Part shown: positions 1 to 5,367 of the stretch, in pieces
Layout: each line of letters starts with the position of its first letter
Position numbering within the stretch: the first letter of the stretch is position 1
Source: Ileibacterium sp.
GTDB taxonomy: Bacteria; Bacillota_I; Bacilli_A; Erysipelotrichales; Erysipelotrichaceae
Assembly (NCBI GenBank): GCA_021443945.1
Contig: JABUSF010000011.1
Coordinates: forward strand, 34,453 to 40,115
Length of the DNA: 5,663 nt
Direction: 5' to 3'
The notes under the pieces: generated by a model
The model's database searches: none
Seen by the model: only the letters and a program-made list of their open reading frames with translations
Told to the model about the DNA's origin: nothing
Program-made: the position numbers and the translations under genes

Positions 1-1092
1 GCCTATGTCCATGTGCCATTCTGCGCCTCTGTCTGCTCCTACTGTGCATTTTTCAGAAGTGTCAATACGAATAAAATGGATGCCTGGATGCAGGTGATCG
101 AAAAGGAAATTCAGGAAGAACTGGATCGCAAAAGGAAGGAAGATCCTTCCTTTTTTCTTTCCACCCTCTATTTTGGCGGGGGAACCCCTTCTTTGCTGAG
201 TGCCGGACAGCTGACAAAGCTTCTGGATCTTTTTAAGCCTTACCTCCAGGCGGATGCAGAAATTACCCTGGAAGCCAATCCGGAAACAGCGGATCTGGAA
301 AAGCTGCAGGCTCTGCGCCAGGCCGGATTCAACCGCCTTTCTGTGGGGCTGCAGAGCTTTGACGACGAGGCTTTAAAGAAAATGGGCCGTCATCACAGTG
401 CTGCCGATTCCATTGCCTTTCTGAAGAACGCCAGAAAAGCCGGTTTTGACAACATCAGCGGTGATTTAATGTATGCCATGCCCTGGCAGTCGCTGGCCGA
501 CATCCAGGAAGATGTGCAGCAGTATCTGCAGCTGGATCTGGAGCATCTGTCCATTTACTCTTTGATTCTGGAGGAAAACTCCGTGTTTGGAAAAACGGGT
601 GTCCGCCAGGCCGATGAAGATTTGGAAGCGGACGCGTATGAATGGATTTGCCGGACGCTGAAAGATCATGGCTATGATCATTATGAGATTTCCTCCTTTG
701 CCAAAGAAGGACGCTGGTCCCGGCACAACCTTTCCTATTGGCAGGATGAAGACTATTTTGGGTTTGGATGCGGTGCCTGGGGCAGAGATGAAAAGGGCTA
801 TTACGAGGGGTGCCATGTGTTGGATTCCTATTTGGAAAAGGGATACCAGAAGACGTACATGGCCGATCAGGATCCTGCCTTCGAAGCCATTATGATGGCT
901 CTTCGCACCCGCTTTGGCCTGGATGTAAAGAAGTGGCAGACACGCTACCAGAAAGACTTTCTGAAGATGTACCAGTCTGTTTTGGACAAGTATCCGGACA
1001 AGCTTGTTTTCGAAAACGGGCGCCTTTTCTGTACGGAAAAGGGAATGGAAATTCTCAATTCCATTCTGGTTGAATTTTTAGAGGTCAGCTGA
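1..1092 (+). CDS. hemW: HemW-type radical SAM protein (heme chaperone family), 5' truncated
   Basis: The reading frame is open from base 1 and 363 codons are visible. The true start lies just upstream, because family members begin only a few residues before the Y-[IV]-H-[IV]-P-F-C motif seen here at visible residues 2-8. The radical SAM cysteines are C8, C12 and C15 (CX3CX2C), which bind a 4Fe-4S cluster. The residue two after C15 is Phe, as in HemW, whereas true oxygen-independent coproporphyrinogen oxidase HemN has a further Cys there. FGGGTPS (about residues 58-64) is the SAM-binding glycine motif. VGLQSF, the GDLMYAMPWQ stretch and HNLSYW (residues 242-247) follow the family order, and HNxxYW is the motif linked to heme binding in HemW. 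Family knowledge suggests a heme-binding or heme-transfer role rather than coproporphyrinogen oxidation. Databases often mislabel such genes as HemN. The TGA stop overlaps the rpsO promoter. Confidence 0.93.
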   Translation, partial: AYVHVPFCASVCSYCAFFRSVNTNKMDAWMQVIEKEIQEELDRKRKEDPSFFLSTLYFGGGTPSLLSAGQLTKLLDLFKPYLQADAEITLEANPETADLEKLQALRQAGFNRLSVGLQSFDDEALKKMGRHHSAADSIAFLKNARKAGFDNISGDLMYAMPWQSLADIQEDVQQYLQLDLEHLSIYSLILEENSVFGKTGVRQADEDLEADAYEWICRTLKDHGYDHYEISSFAKEGRWSRHNLSYWQDEDYFGFGCGAWGRDEKGYYEGCHVLDSYLEKGYQKTYMADQDPAFEAIMMALRTRFGLDVKKWQTRYQKDFLKMYQSVLDKYPDKLVFENGRLFCTEKGMEILNSILVEFLEVS

Positions 1093-1098
1093 TACAAT
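1070..1098 (+). promoter_or_regulatory. Probable housekeeping sigma promoter for rpsO (extended -10)
   Basis: TTGAAT at 1070-1075 is followed by a 17-base spacer and TACAAT at 1093-1098. TGA at 1090-1092 supplies the TG of an extended -10 and is also the stop codon of hemW. The predicted transcription start is near 1104-1106, giving a leader of about 78 bases before rpsO. Both hexamers match consensus at five of six positions and the spacing is ideal, so this is the best promoter in the window. No terminator separates hemW from rpsO, so read-through from hemW is also possible. Confidence 0.72.
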
Positions 1099-1173
1099 GC
1101 CTTTGCTTTCTGCCCAGAAACCGGAATCTCCAACCGCTTCCGAGCAGCAAAGGTCTATTTAAGCATTAGGAGG
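1099..1173 (+). ncRNA. Possible structured rpsO leader (candidate S15 autoregulatory element)
   Basis: Three nested helices can be drawn. P1 pairs CCTTTGCT (1100-1107) with AGCAAAGG (1146-1153), eight perfect pairs plus a possible G-U at 1099/1154. P2 pairs TTCT (1108-1111) with AGAA (1116-1119) around loop GCCC. P3 pairs CGGAA (1122-1126) with TTCCG (1138-1142) around an 11-base loop. Together they make a three-way junction, the kind of shape S15 recognises in 16S rRNA and in some rpsO leaders. The P3 loop TCTCC (1127-1131) can also pair with GGAGG (1169-1173) of the ribosome binding site. Weak point: transcription from the predicted promoter would begin inside the 5' arm of P1, leaving only about three pairs of it. 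I did not identify the G-U/G-C recognition motif with certainty. This is an inference from pairing by eye. Confidence 0.42.
1168..1173 (+). promoter_or_regulatory. Ribosome binding site of rpsO
   Basis: A full-consensus AGGAGG lies nine bases before the ATG at 1183 and fixes that start. Its last five bases can pair with the loop of helix P3 in the leader, which would hide it from ribosomes if that pairing forms. Confidence 0.85.
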
Positions 1174-1182
1174 ATTACAACA

Positions 1183-1446
1183 ATGAAAAGTGCTGAAAAA
1201 CAGGCAATCATTAAAGAATTTGCCATCCACGAAGGCGACACTGGATCTCCAGAAGTACAGATCGCTGTTCTGACTCGCAGAATCAACGAACTGACTGAAC
1301 ACTTCAAAGAACACAAACATGACTTCCATTCCTACAGAGGTCTGCAGAAAATGGTAGGACGCAGAAAATCCCTGCTGGCTTACCTGAAGAGAGAAGATCT
1401 GGAACGCTACAAATCTCTGATCGCTCGTCTCGGTCTGAGAAAGTAA
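1183..1446 (+). CDS. rpsO: 30S ribosomal protein S15
   Basis: This 87-residue protein is close to the usual 88-89 residues. It shows the whole S15 pattern: HEGDTGSPEVQ (residues 16-26), LTRRINELTEH (30-40), then D47-F-H-S50, the MVGRR block (57-61), LLAYLKR (64-70) and the C-terminal LGLRK. S15 is a primary binder of the 16S rRNA central domain and helps assemble the small-subunit platform. H40, D47 and S50 match the conserved RNA-contacting residues. Y51 stands where most homologues have Arg. The start is fixed by AGGAGG nine bases upstream and by alignment of the N-terminus. It has its own promoter, overlapping the end of hemW, and a strong terminator, so it is probably a single-gene transcript. 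In E. coli and B. subtilis pnp follows directly, but here it lies about 1.6 kb further on. Identity is certain; feedback control through the leader is inferred. Confidence 0.98.
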   Translation: MKSAEKQAIIKEFAIHEGDTGSPEVQIAVLTRRINELTEHFKEHKHDFHSYRGLQKMVGRRKSLLAYLKREDLERYKSLIARLGLRK

Positions 1447-1468
1447 GTTTTATCAGTTTCAAAATCAT

Positions 1469-1500
1469 AAAAAAAGCAGTCGGTTCCGGCTGCTTTTTTT
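1469..1500 (+). terminator. Bidirectional intrinsic terminator between rpsO and the convergent small gene
   Basis: GCAGTCG (1476-1482) pairs with CGGCTGC (1487-1493) with one G-U pair and a GTTC loop. Seven T follow (1494-1500) and seven A precede the stem (1469-1475). The hairpin therefore has a U-tract when read from either strand. It ends rpsO on the plus strand and the 1712-to-1509 gene on the minus strand, whose stop codon is nine bases away. Confidence 0.93.
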
Positions 1501-1508
1501 CGTTGGAT

Positions 1509-1712
1509 TCAGTCACATTCCTGCACGGCATCCCAGTTTTCGATTTCCGGGGGAAGCTTGCCGTCCAGACGCTGCTGAAGCACAGCAATCTTTTCGTCCA
1601 TATGGTTTTTGGACATTTTCATAAACCGCTTCAGGAAATAGTCGTTGACTTGATTGTGAAGGCTGACCATGTAATCGTATTTTTCATCGTCTGTCATCTT
1701 TTTTAAATCCAT
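1509..1712 (-). CDS. Small conserved-looking hypothetical protein, 67 residues
   Basis: I do not recognise this protein and assign no function. It is 67 residues, charged, rich in Met, Lys and Asp, and has no signal peptide or membrane segment, so it is probably cytosolic. Residues 6-50 look mostly alpha-helical (MTDDEKYDYM onward, then KIAVLQQRLD), followed by a PPEIENW turn and one Cys at position 66. Support for its being real: an AAGAGGT ribosome binding site (plus-strand 1721-1727, read on the minus strand) eight bases before the ATG, codon use like its neighbours, and a terminator just after the stop. The opposite-strand frame over the same bases gives a Phe/Val/His-rich product with no ribosome binding site and is rejected. 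It converges on rpsO and is divergent from the lipoprotein gene. Confidence 0.72.
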   Translation of the reverse strand: MDLKKMTDDEKYDYMVSLHNQVNDYFLKRFMKMSKNHMDEKIAVLQQRLDGKLPPEIENWDAVQECD

Positions 1713-1728
1713 AAATCAATACCTCTTT

Positions 1729-1757
1729 TTAATATTTTAGAACGGATGGTATACAAT
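1729..1757 (+). promoter_or_regulatory. Possible promoter of the lipoprotein gene
   Basis: TTAATA (1729-1734), a 17-base spacer and TACAAT (1752-1757) match consensus at four and five of six positions. The start would be near 1764, leaving a leader of about 80 bases. That leader holds a small dyad, GCTGA (1785-1789) with TCAGC (1797-1801), which has no T-run after it and so is not a terminator. Confidence 0.5.
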
Positions 1758-1762
1758 AACAG
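1734..1762 (-). promoter_or_regulatory. Possible promoter of the small minus-strand gene
   Basis: Read on the minus strand, CTGTTA (plus 1762-1757) is followed by 17 bases and TAAAAT (plus 1739-1734). The -10 matches five of six consensus positions but the -35 only three. Transcription would begin within a few bases of the AAGAGGT ribosome binding site, giving a very short leader. It lies on top of a promoter facing the other way. Confidence 0.35.
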
Positions 1763-1829
1763 TTGCTGTGCATTAAGCATGACGGCTGACTTTAGATCAG
1801 CGAAAAAGCAAAATAAAGACATATGAACC

Positions 1830-1837
1830 GGGAGGAG
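1830..1837 (+). promoter_or_regulatory. Ribosome binding site of the lipoprotein gene
   Basis: GGGAGGAG lies five bases before the ATG at 1843. It is a strong match to the 16S rRNA 3' end and fixes the start that gives an intact lipoprotein signal peptide. Confidence 0.8.
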
Positions 1838-1842
1838 ATCCA

Positions 1843-2835
1843 ATGTTTAAAAAAGCAATCCCAGGTGCTCTGTGCTTCAGTCTGCTTCTTGGAGGCTGTG
1901 CGGCTGCACCTGTAGCGGTGACTGAAGAAAATGCACCAAATGAAATAATGAAGAAAGCAGCGGCTTTGAGTTCTGAAACCAGCGGAGAACAGGTTCTTTC
2001 TGTATTCAACGAGCTCATTGATGCCACTGTCAAGGAGTATGGCTACAACGTGGCCTTTGATCAGACCGTGGAGGCCAGCAACATCAGTGTTCAGAACAGC
2101 GAGCTGGAAACCATCACCAACAAAGGCCGTTCCTATGATGTGCGTATGGCCGGGGACAAAACCGTGTATGAGGTGCTGGAACAGCAGTCCGGCGACCAGC
2201 AGCAGGCAGGGTTTATGAAAGCCGATTCTAAAGAAACCGTTACTGTATTTGGTACCTATGAAACCGGCGGGGTGAACGCAGCCAACTCTTCCATCGCCGT
2301 TGAGGATATTACCACCTCTGCAGATTCAACGATTGCCGAAGAAAATGCAGAAGATATTGTTCACAACACCGTAAAATATCCGTTCTACCCTATGCTGGGT
2401 GCAAATTTGATTCTCAAGCCTTTTTCAGACCCACAGTATTACGACTTCAACTTAACCAAAAAGGGCAATGAATATACTCTGGCCATCACCATGAAAGACA
2501 GTGATGCCTACAACGAAGCCCTCGACAAATTCACGTCCGAAAATTATGGAACAACCCGGACTGATATTCAGGGAGACGGCAGCTTCATTGCAGACTCCTA
2601 TAAGACAACGGCTGTGGATACGGTCATTGTGATGAATGAAGAGGGTGTGATCAGCAGCATTCGTTCCTTTGGAAATTCGGATGTCACAGCCAATTCCAAG
2701 TCCATCAGTTCCTACACCAACATCGACTGCAAAATTTCCAAAGCAGGCGAAAAATTAGTGGAATTCGTTCCTGGACTGTTTAAGGACATCGCCGAAAACA
2801 CTGTGAAAAAAGGCGATACCATCAAACTTCCATAA
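1843..2835 (+). CDS. Predicted lipoprotein of unknown function
   Basis: This 330-residue protein begins with a lipoprotein signal peptide: basic KK at residues 3-4, a hydrophobic stretch to residue 16, and a lipobox LGGC ending in C19. The mature protein of 312 residues would be lipid-anchored on the outer face of the membrane. It then has a short Glu/Asn-rich linker and a soluble body with no further membrane segment. The body is rich in alternating beta-type stretches (for example residues 69-75, 200-217 and 260-281) and ends with a YTNIDCKIS region. This resembles the general build of LolA/LppX-like or DUF6612-type lipoproteins of Bacillota, but I see no diagnostic motif and that comparison is only a suggestion. 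A solute-binding protein is less likely because no transporter genes adjoin it. It seems to be a single-gene unit with its own promoter, ribosome binding site and terminator, placed between rpsO and pnp. Confidence 0.85.
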   Translation: MFKKAIPGALCFSLLLGGCAAAPVAVTEENAPNEIMKKAAALSSETSGEQVLSVFNELIDATVKEYGYNVAFDQTVEASNISVQNSELETITNKGRSYDVRMAGDKTVYEVLEQQSGDQQQAGFMKADSKETVTVFGTYETGGVNAANSSIAVEDITTSADSTIAEENAEDIVHNTVKYPFYPMLGANLILKPFSDPQYYDFNLTKKGNEYTLAITMKDSDAYNEALDKFTSENYGTTRTDIQGDGSFIADSYKTTAVDTVIVMNEEGVISSIRSFGNSDVTANSKSISSYTNIDCKISKAGEKLVEFVPGLFKDIAENTVKKGDTIKLP

Positions 2836-2840
2836 CCATC

Positions 2841-2862
2841 AAAGAGCCTTTGGGCTCTTTTT
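2841..2862 (+). terminator. Intrinsic terminator of the lipoprotein gene
   Basis: AAAGAGCC (2841-2848) and GGCTCTTT (2853-2860) form eight perfect pairs around a TTTG loop, and the T-run continues to 2862. It starts five bases after the TAA stop. The T-run is short, so some read-through into pnp is possible. Confidence 0.88.
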
Positions 2863-2932
2863 CTGTTGGGAAAAATGGCGGATCAGGATCCATTTTTAAA
2901 GAATTGACAGGGCAGGGTGCCAAAAACCATGA

Positions 2933-2960
2933 CTTGAAAGTGGTTTAACTGTGATATGAT
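2933..2960 (+). promoter_or_regulatory. Probable extended -10 promoter of pnp
   Basis: TATGAT at 2955-2960 is preceded by TGA (2952-2954), giving an extended -10. A -35-like CTTGAA (2933-2938) lies 16 bases upstream, or TTGAAA (2934-2939) at 15. Transcription would start near 2966-2968, leaving a leader of about 48 bases. A perfect TTGACA at 2904-2909 exists further up, but it has no good -10 at the right distance (CATGAC at 2928 is the best). Confidence 0.55.
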
Positions 2961-3006
2961 AAACCTCGAATAAATAAAAAAGAAAAGAATTAAGAAACGA
3001 GGTTTA
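2960..3006 (+). promoter_or_regulatory. Inverted repeat able to sequester the pnp ribosome binding site
   Basis: TAAACCTCG (2960-2968) and CGAGGTTTA (2998-3006) are perfect complements over nine bases, enclosing a 29-base loop made almost wholly of A with some T and G and no C. The right arm contains GAGGT (2999-3003), the only good ribosome binding site before the ATG at 3015, which it precedes by 11 bases. In RNA this stem would block translation initiation of pnp. PNPase in E. coli represses its own mRNA through a 5' leader stem, so autocontrol is a reasonable inference. The difficulty is that the best promoter would start transcription near 2966-2968, within the left arm. The repeat itself is directly visible; its function is not. 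Confidence 0.5.
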
Positions 3007-3014
3007 ACAACATT

Positions 3015-5234
3015 ATGCCAAAACAAGAATTTCATCTTGATTTCTGCGGCAGAAATATCACTGTAGAGACCGGTGAAATCGCCAAACAGGCCAATGGCTC
3101 TGTTCTCGTGCGTTATGAAGACACCGTCGTCCTTTCTACAGCCTGTGCGAGCCCTGCGGCTAAGGAAGGCCTGGATTTTTTCCCGCTGACCGTTTCCTAT
3201 GAGGAAAAACTGTACTCCGTAGGTAAAATTCCGGGCGGATTTCTGCGCCGCGAAGGACGGCCCACAGAACATGCTACATTAACAGCCCGAATGATTGACC
3301 GTCCGATCCGTCCGCTCTTTGCGGAGGGATTCCGAAACGAAGTGCAGGTGGTCAATACCGTTTTGTCCGTTGACCAGAGTGCAAGCTGCTCCGAAATGAC
3401 GGCCATGCTGGGTGCGTCCCTGGCTCTTTGCCTGTCCGACATTCCTTTTGACGGGCCCATTGCCGGAGTCAAAGTTGGACTGATTGACGGAGAATACATC
3501 TGCAATCCAACTACGGAACAGCAGGAAATTTCCGAAATCGAACTGACCGTTGCCGGTACCGCGCAGGCTTTGAACATGGTGGAAGCCGGAGCCAAGGAAG
3601 TTTCAGAAGAAGTCATGCTCAATGCCCTGATGTTCGGTCATGACATGATTAAAATTCTGTGCGCCTTCCAGGAAGAAATCATTGCTGCTGCGGGCAAACC
3701 AAAGCGCGAAATTGTTTTGTTCACATTTGATGAACAGATTGAAGCAGATGTCAAAGCCAAATACGAAGCAGACATCCGCAAAGCGGTTTCCATTCCAGGA
3801 AAACTGGAACGCTACGAAGCCATCGACAATCTGATCGATGCGGCCGTGGCAGAATACGAAGCCAAAGAATATGAAACGGAAAAAGACAAAGCCAATGTCC
3901 TGAAGCAGGTTGCCAAAATCGGACGCTCCATTGAAGCCGACGAAGTGCGCCGCCTGATCATTGAAGATAAAGTCCGCCCGGATGGAAGAGCCATTGACGA
4001 AATTCGTCCGCTCAACTCCCAGGTGGATTTGCTGCCAAGAGTTCACGGATCAGCCATGTTCACCCGCGGGGAAACACAGGTTATTTCCACAACGACTCTG
4101 GGTGCTGTGAATGAAAATCAGATTATCGACGATGTCACGGAAGTGGAAAACAAACGCTTCATGCATCATTACAACTTCCCGCCTTATTCTGTAGGGGAAA
4201 CAGGACGCATGGGATCTCCGGGACGCCGTGAAATTGGTCACGGAGCTCTGGGGGAAAGAGCTCTGGCTCAGGTGCTTCCAAGCGTGGAAGAATTCCCATA
4301 CGCCATCCGGACGGTTGCTGACGTGACCGAATCCAACGGATCCAGTTCCCAGGCTTCTATTTGTGCCGGAACTATGTCCTTAATGGCAGCTGGTGTTCCG
4401 ATCAAAGCTCCAGTTGCCGGCATTGCCATGGGTCTGATCATGAACGAAGACAATGGTCAGTATACGGTCCTGACAGACATTCAGGGTATGGAAGACCATT
4501 TTGGCGACATGGACTTCAAAGTCGCTGGAACCGAACAGGGAATTACCGCTCTGCAGATGGATATTAAAGTCAAAGGCATTACCAGAGACATCTTTGAAGA
4601 AGCATTGACTCAGGCCAATAAAGCCCGTAAGGAAATTCTGGCCAACATGATGGAAGCGATCAGCGAACCGCGTGCGGAACTGTCCCCATACGCTCCAAAG
4701 ATTGCTCAGATGAGCATCAACCCGGACAAGATCAAAGACGTCATCGGTCCAGGCGGAAAGATGATCAACAAGATTATTGCTGCCTGCGACAATGTGAAGA
4801 TCGACATCGAGGACGATGGATCTGTTGTGATCTACCATATGGATCAGGCATCCATCCAGAAAGCCAAAGAGATGATCGAAGAAATCGTAAAAGAAGCTCA
4901 GATCGGCGAAATTTACGATGGAACGGTTGTTCGAATCGAAAACTACGGAGCCTTTGTCAATCTGTTTGGCAGCACGGACGCTTTGCTGCACATCTCCGGT
5001 ATTTCTCATGAGCGTGTGGAAAAAGTAGAAGACGTGCTCAAACTGGGGGATGTGATCAAAGTAAAAGTCACTGAAATCGATGATAAAGGAAAGGTGAAAG
5101 TCTCTGCGAAAGCTCTTTTGCCAAAACCGGAAGGCCTGAAGGATCAGCCGGAACGTCCAAGAGGACCAAGACGTCCATCCAACCCGAAAAAAGCATTTGT
5201 TCACAGAGGCCCTAAAAAGGAATCTGAAGAATAA
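3015..5234 (+). CDS. pnp: Polyribonucleotide nucleotidyltransferase (PNPase)
   Basis: PNPase degrades RNA 3' to 5' using phosphate, releasing nucleoside diphosphates, as a cytosolic trimer and often with degradosome partners. All domains are present in this 739-residue protein: first RNase PH-like core (about 10-145) with PGGFLRREGRP (73-83) and the IDRPIRPLF block (94-102); helical domain (about 235-310); second, catalytic core from RPDGR (321-325), with ESNGSSS (439-445) for phosphate binding and D488, D494 and D500 in the LTDIQGMEDHFGDMD region; KH domain with IGPGGK (577-582); and S1 domain (about 631-699). After S1 comes a basic, proline-rich tail of about 37 residues, making it longer than the 705-711 residues of B. 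subtilis and E. coli PNPase. The ATG at 3015 is chosen because the FHLDFCGR N-terminus aligns and GAGGT precedes it. It is a single-gene unit with its own promoter and terminator. Confidence 0.98.
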   Translation: MPKQEFHLDFCGRNITVETGEIAKQANGSVLVRYEDTVVLSTACASPAAKEGLDFFPLTVSYEEKLYSVGKIPGGFLRREGRPTEHATLTARMIDRPIRPLFAEGFRNEVQVVNTVLSVDQSASCSEMTAMLGASLALCLSDIPFDGPIAGVKVGLIDGEYICNPTTEQQEISEIELTVAGTAQALNMVEAGAKEVSEEVMLNALMFGHDMIKILCAFQEEIIAAAGKPKREIVLFTFDEQIEADVKAKYEADIRKAVSIPGKLERYEAIDNLIDAAVAEYEAKEYETEKDKANVLKQVAKIGRSIEADEVRRLIIEDKVRPDGRAIDEIRPLNSQVDLLPRVHGSAMFTRGETQVISTTTLGAVNENQIIDDVTEVENKRFMHHYNFPPYSVGETGRMGSPGRREIGHGALGERALAQVLPSVEEFPYAIRTVADVTESNGSSSQASICAGTMSLMAAGVPIKAPVAGIAMGLIMNEDNGQYTVLTDIQGMEDHFGDMDFKVAGTEQGITALQMDIKVKGITRDIFEEALTQANKARKEILANMMEAISEPRAELSPYAPKIAQMSINPDKIKDVIGPGGKMINKIIAACDNVKIDIEDDGSVVIYHMDQASIQKAKEMIEEIVKEAQIGEIYDGTVVRIENYGAFVNLFGSTDALLHISGISHERVEKVEDVLKLGDVIKVKVTEIDDKGKVKVSAKALLPKPEGLKDQPERPRGPRRPSNPKKAFVHRGPKKESEE

Positions 5235-5248
5235 ACCCAACCAAATCA

Positions 5249-5298
5249 GCCTGCTAAGCAAGAGCTTCAGCCGCTTTTGAAGCAGGCTTTTTCCTTTT
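5249..5298 (+). terminator. Intrinsic terminator of pnp
   Basis: GCCTGCT (5249-5255) and AGCAGGC (5281-5287) form seven perfect pairs, followed by TTTTTCCTTTT. The 25-base loop can fold further (AAGC 5256-5259 with GCTT 5264-5267). A competing inner hairpin GCTTCA (5264-5269) with TGAAGC (5278-5283) also exists. It begins 15 bases after the pnp stop. Confidence 0.82.
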
Positions 5299-5337
5299 CG
5301 GAATTCCTTTATCAGACAGGGCGCTGAGAATGTTTCG

Positions 5338-5346
5338 TGTTAAGAT
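5338..5346 (+). promoter_or_regulatory. Weak candidate extended -10 promoter for the dipeptidase gene
   Basis: TGT followed by TAAGAT (5341-5346) resembles an extended -10 element. I see no matching -35 at 16-18 bases upstream. The gene follows a terminator, so it needs a promoter somewhere in 5299-5356, and this is the best candidate. Confidence 0.35.
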
Positions 5347-5367
5347 AAAGGGTGACAGAGGTGAATT

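Noticed and set aside
13..15. GTG as the start of hemW
   Set aside because: The frame is open to base 1 and residues encoded before this codon (A-Y-V-H) match the conserved family N-terminus, so the start lies outside the window.
1503..1706. Plus-strand open frame opposite the 67-residue gene
   Set aside because: It begins three bases after the rpsO terminator T-run, lacks a ribosome binding site, and gives a hydrophobic His/Phe/Val-rich product. The minus-strand frame has proper signals.
1785..1801. Small dyad in the lipoprotein gene leader as a terminator or riboswitch
   Set aside because: Only five pairs, no T-run after it, and no larger fold around it.
2904..2909. Perfect TTGACA as the -35 of a pnp promoter
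   Set aside because: No good -10 lies 16-18 bases downstream; CATGAC at 2928-2933 matches only three of six positions. It is kept only as a possible source of a longer leader.
2883..3272. Minus-strand open frame crossing the pnp promoter
   Set aside because: It overlaps the pnp leader and N-terminus, has a Phe-rich shadow composition and no recognisable protein motif.
3603..4046. Minus-strand open frame of 147 codons within pnp
   Set aside because: Phe-rich antisense shadow of the PNPase helical domain, with no recognisable motif.
4380..5261. Long minus-strand open frame (293 codons) opposite the 3' part of pnp
   Set aside because: The product is rich in Phe, His, Asp and Ser, as expected from the complement of Glu/Lys/Asp-rich pnp codons. 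It has no family motif, and the plus strand is a certain PNPase.
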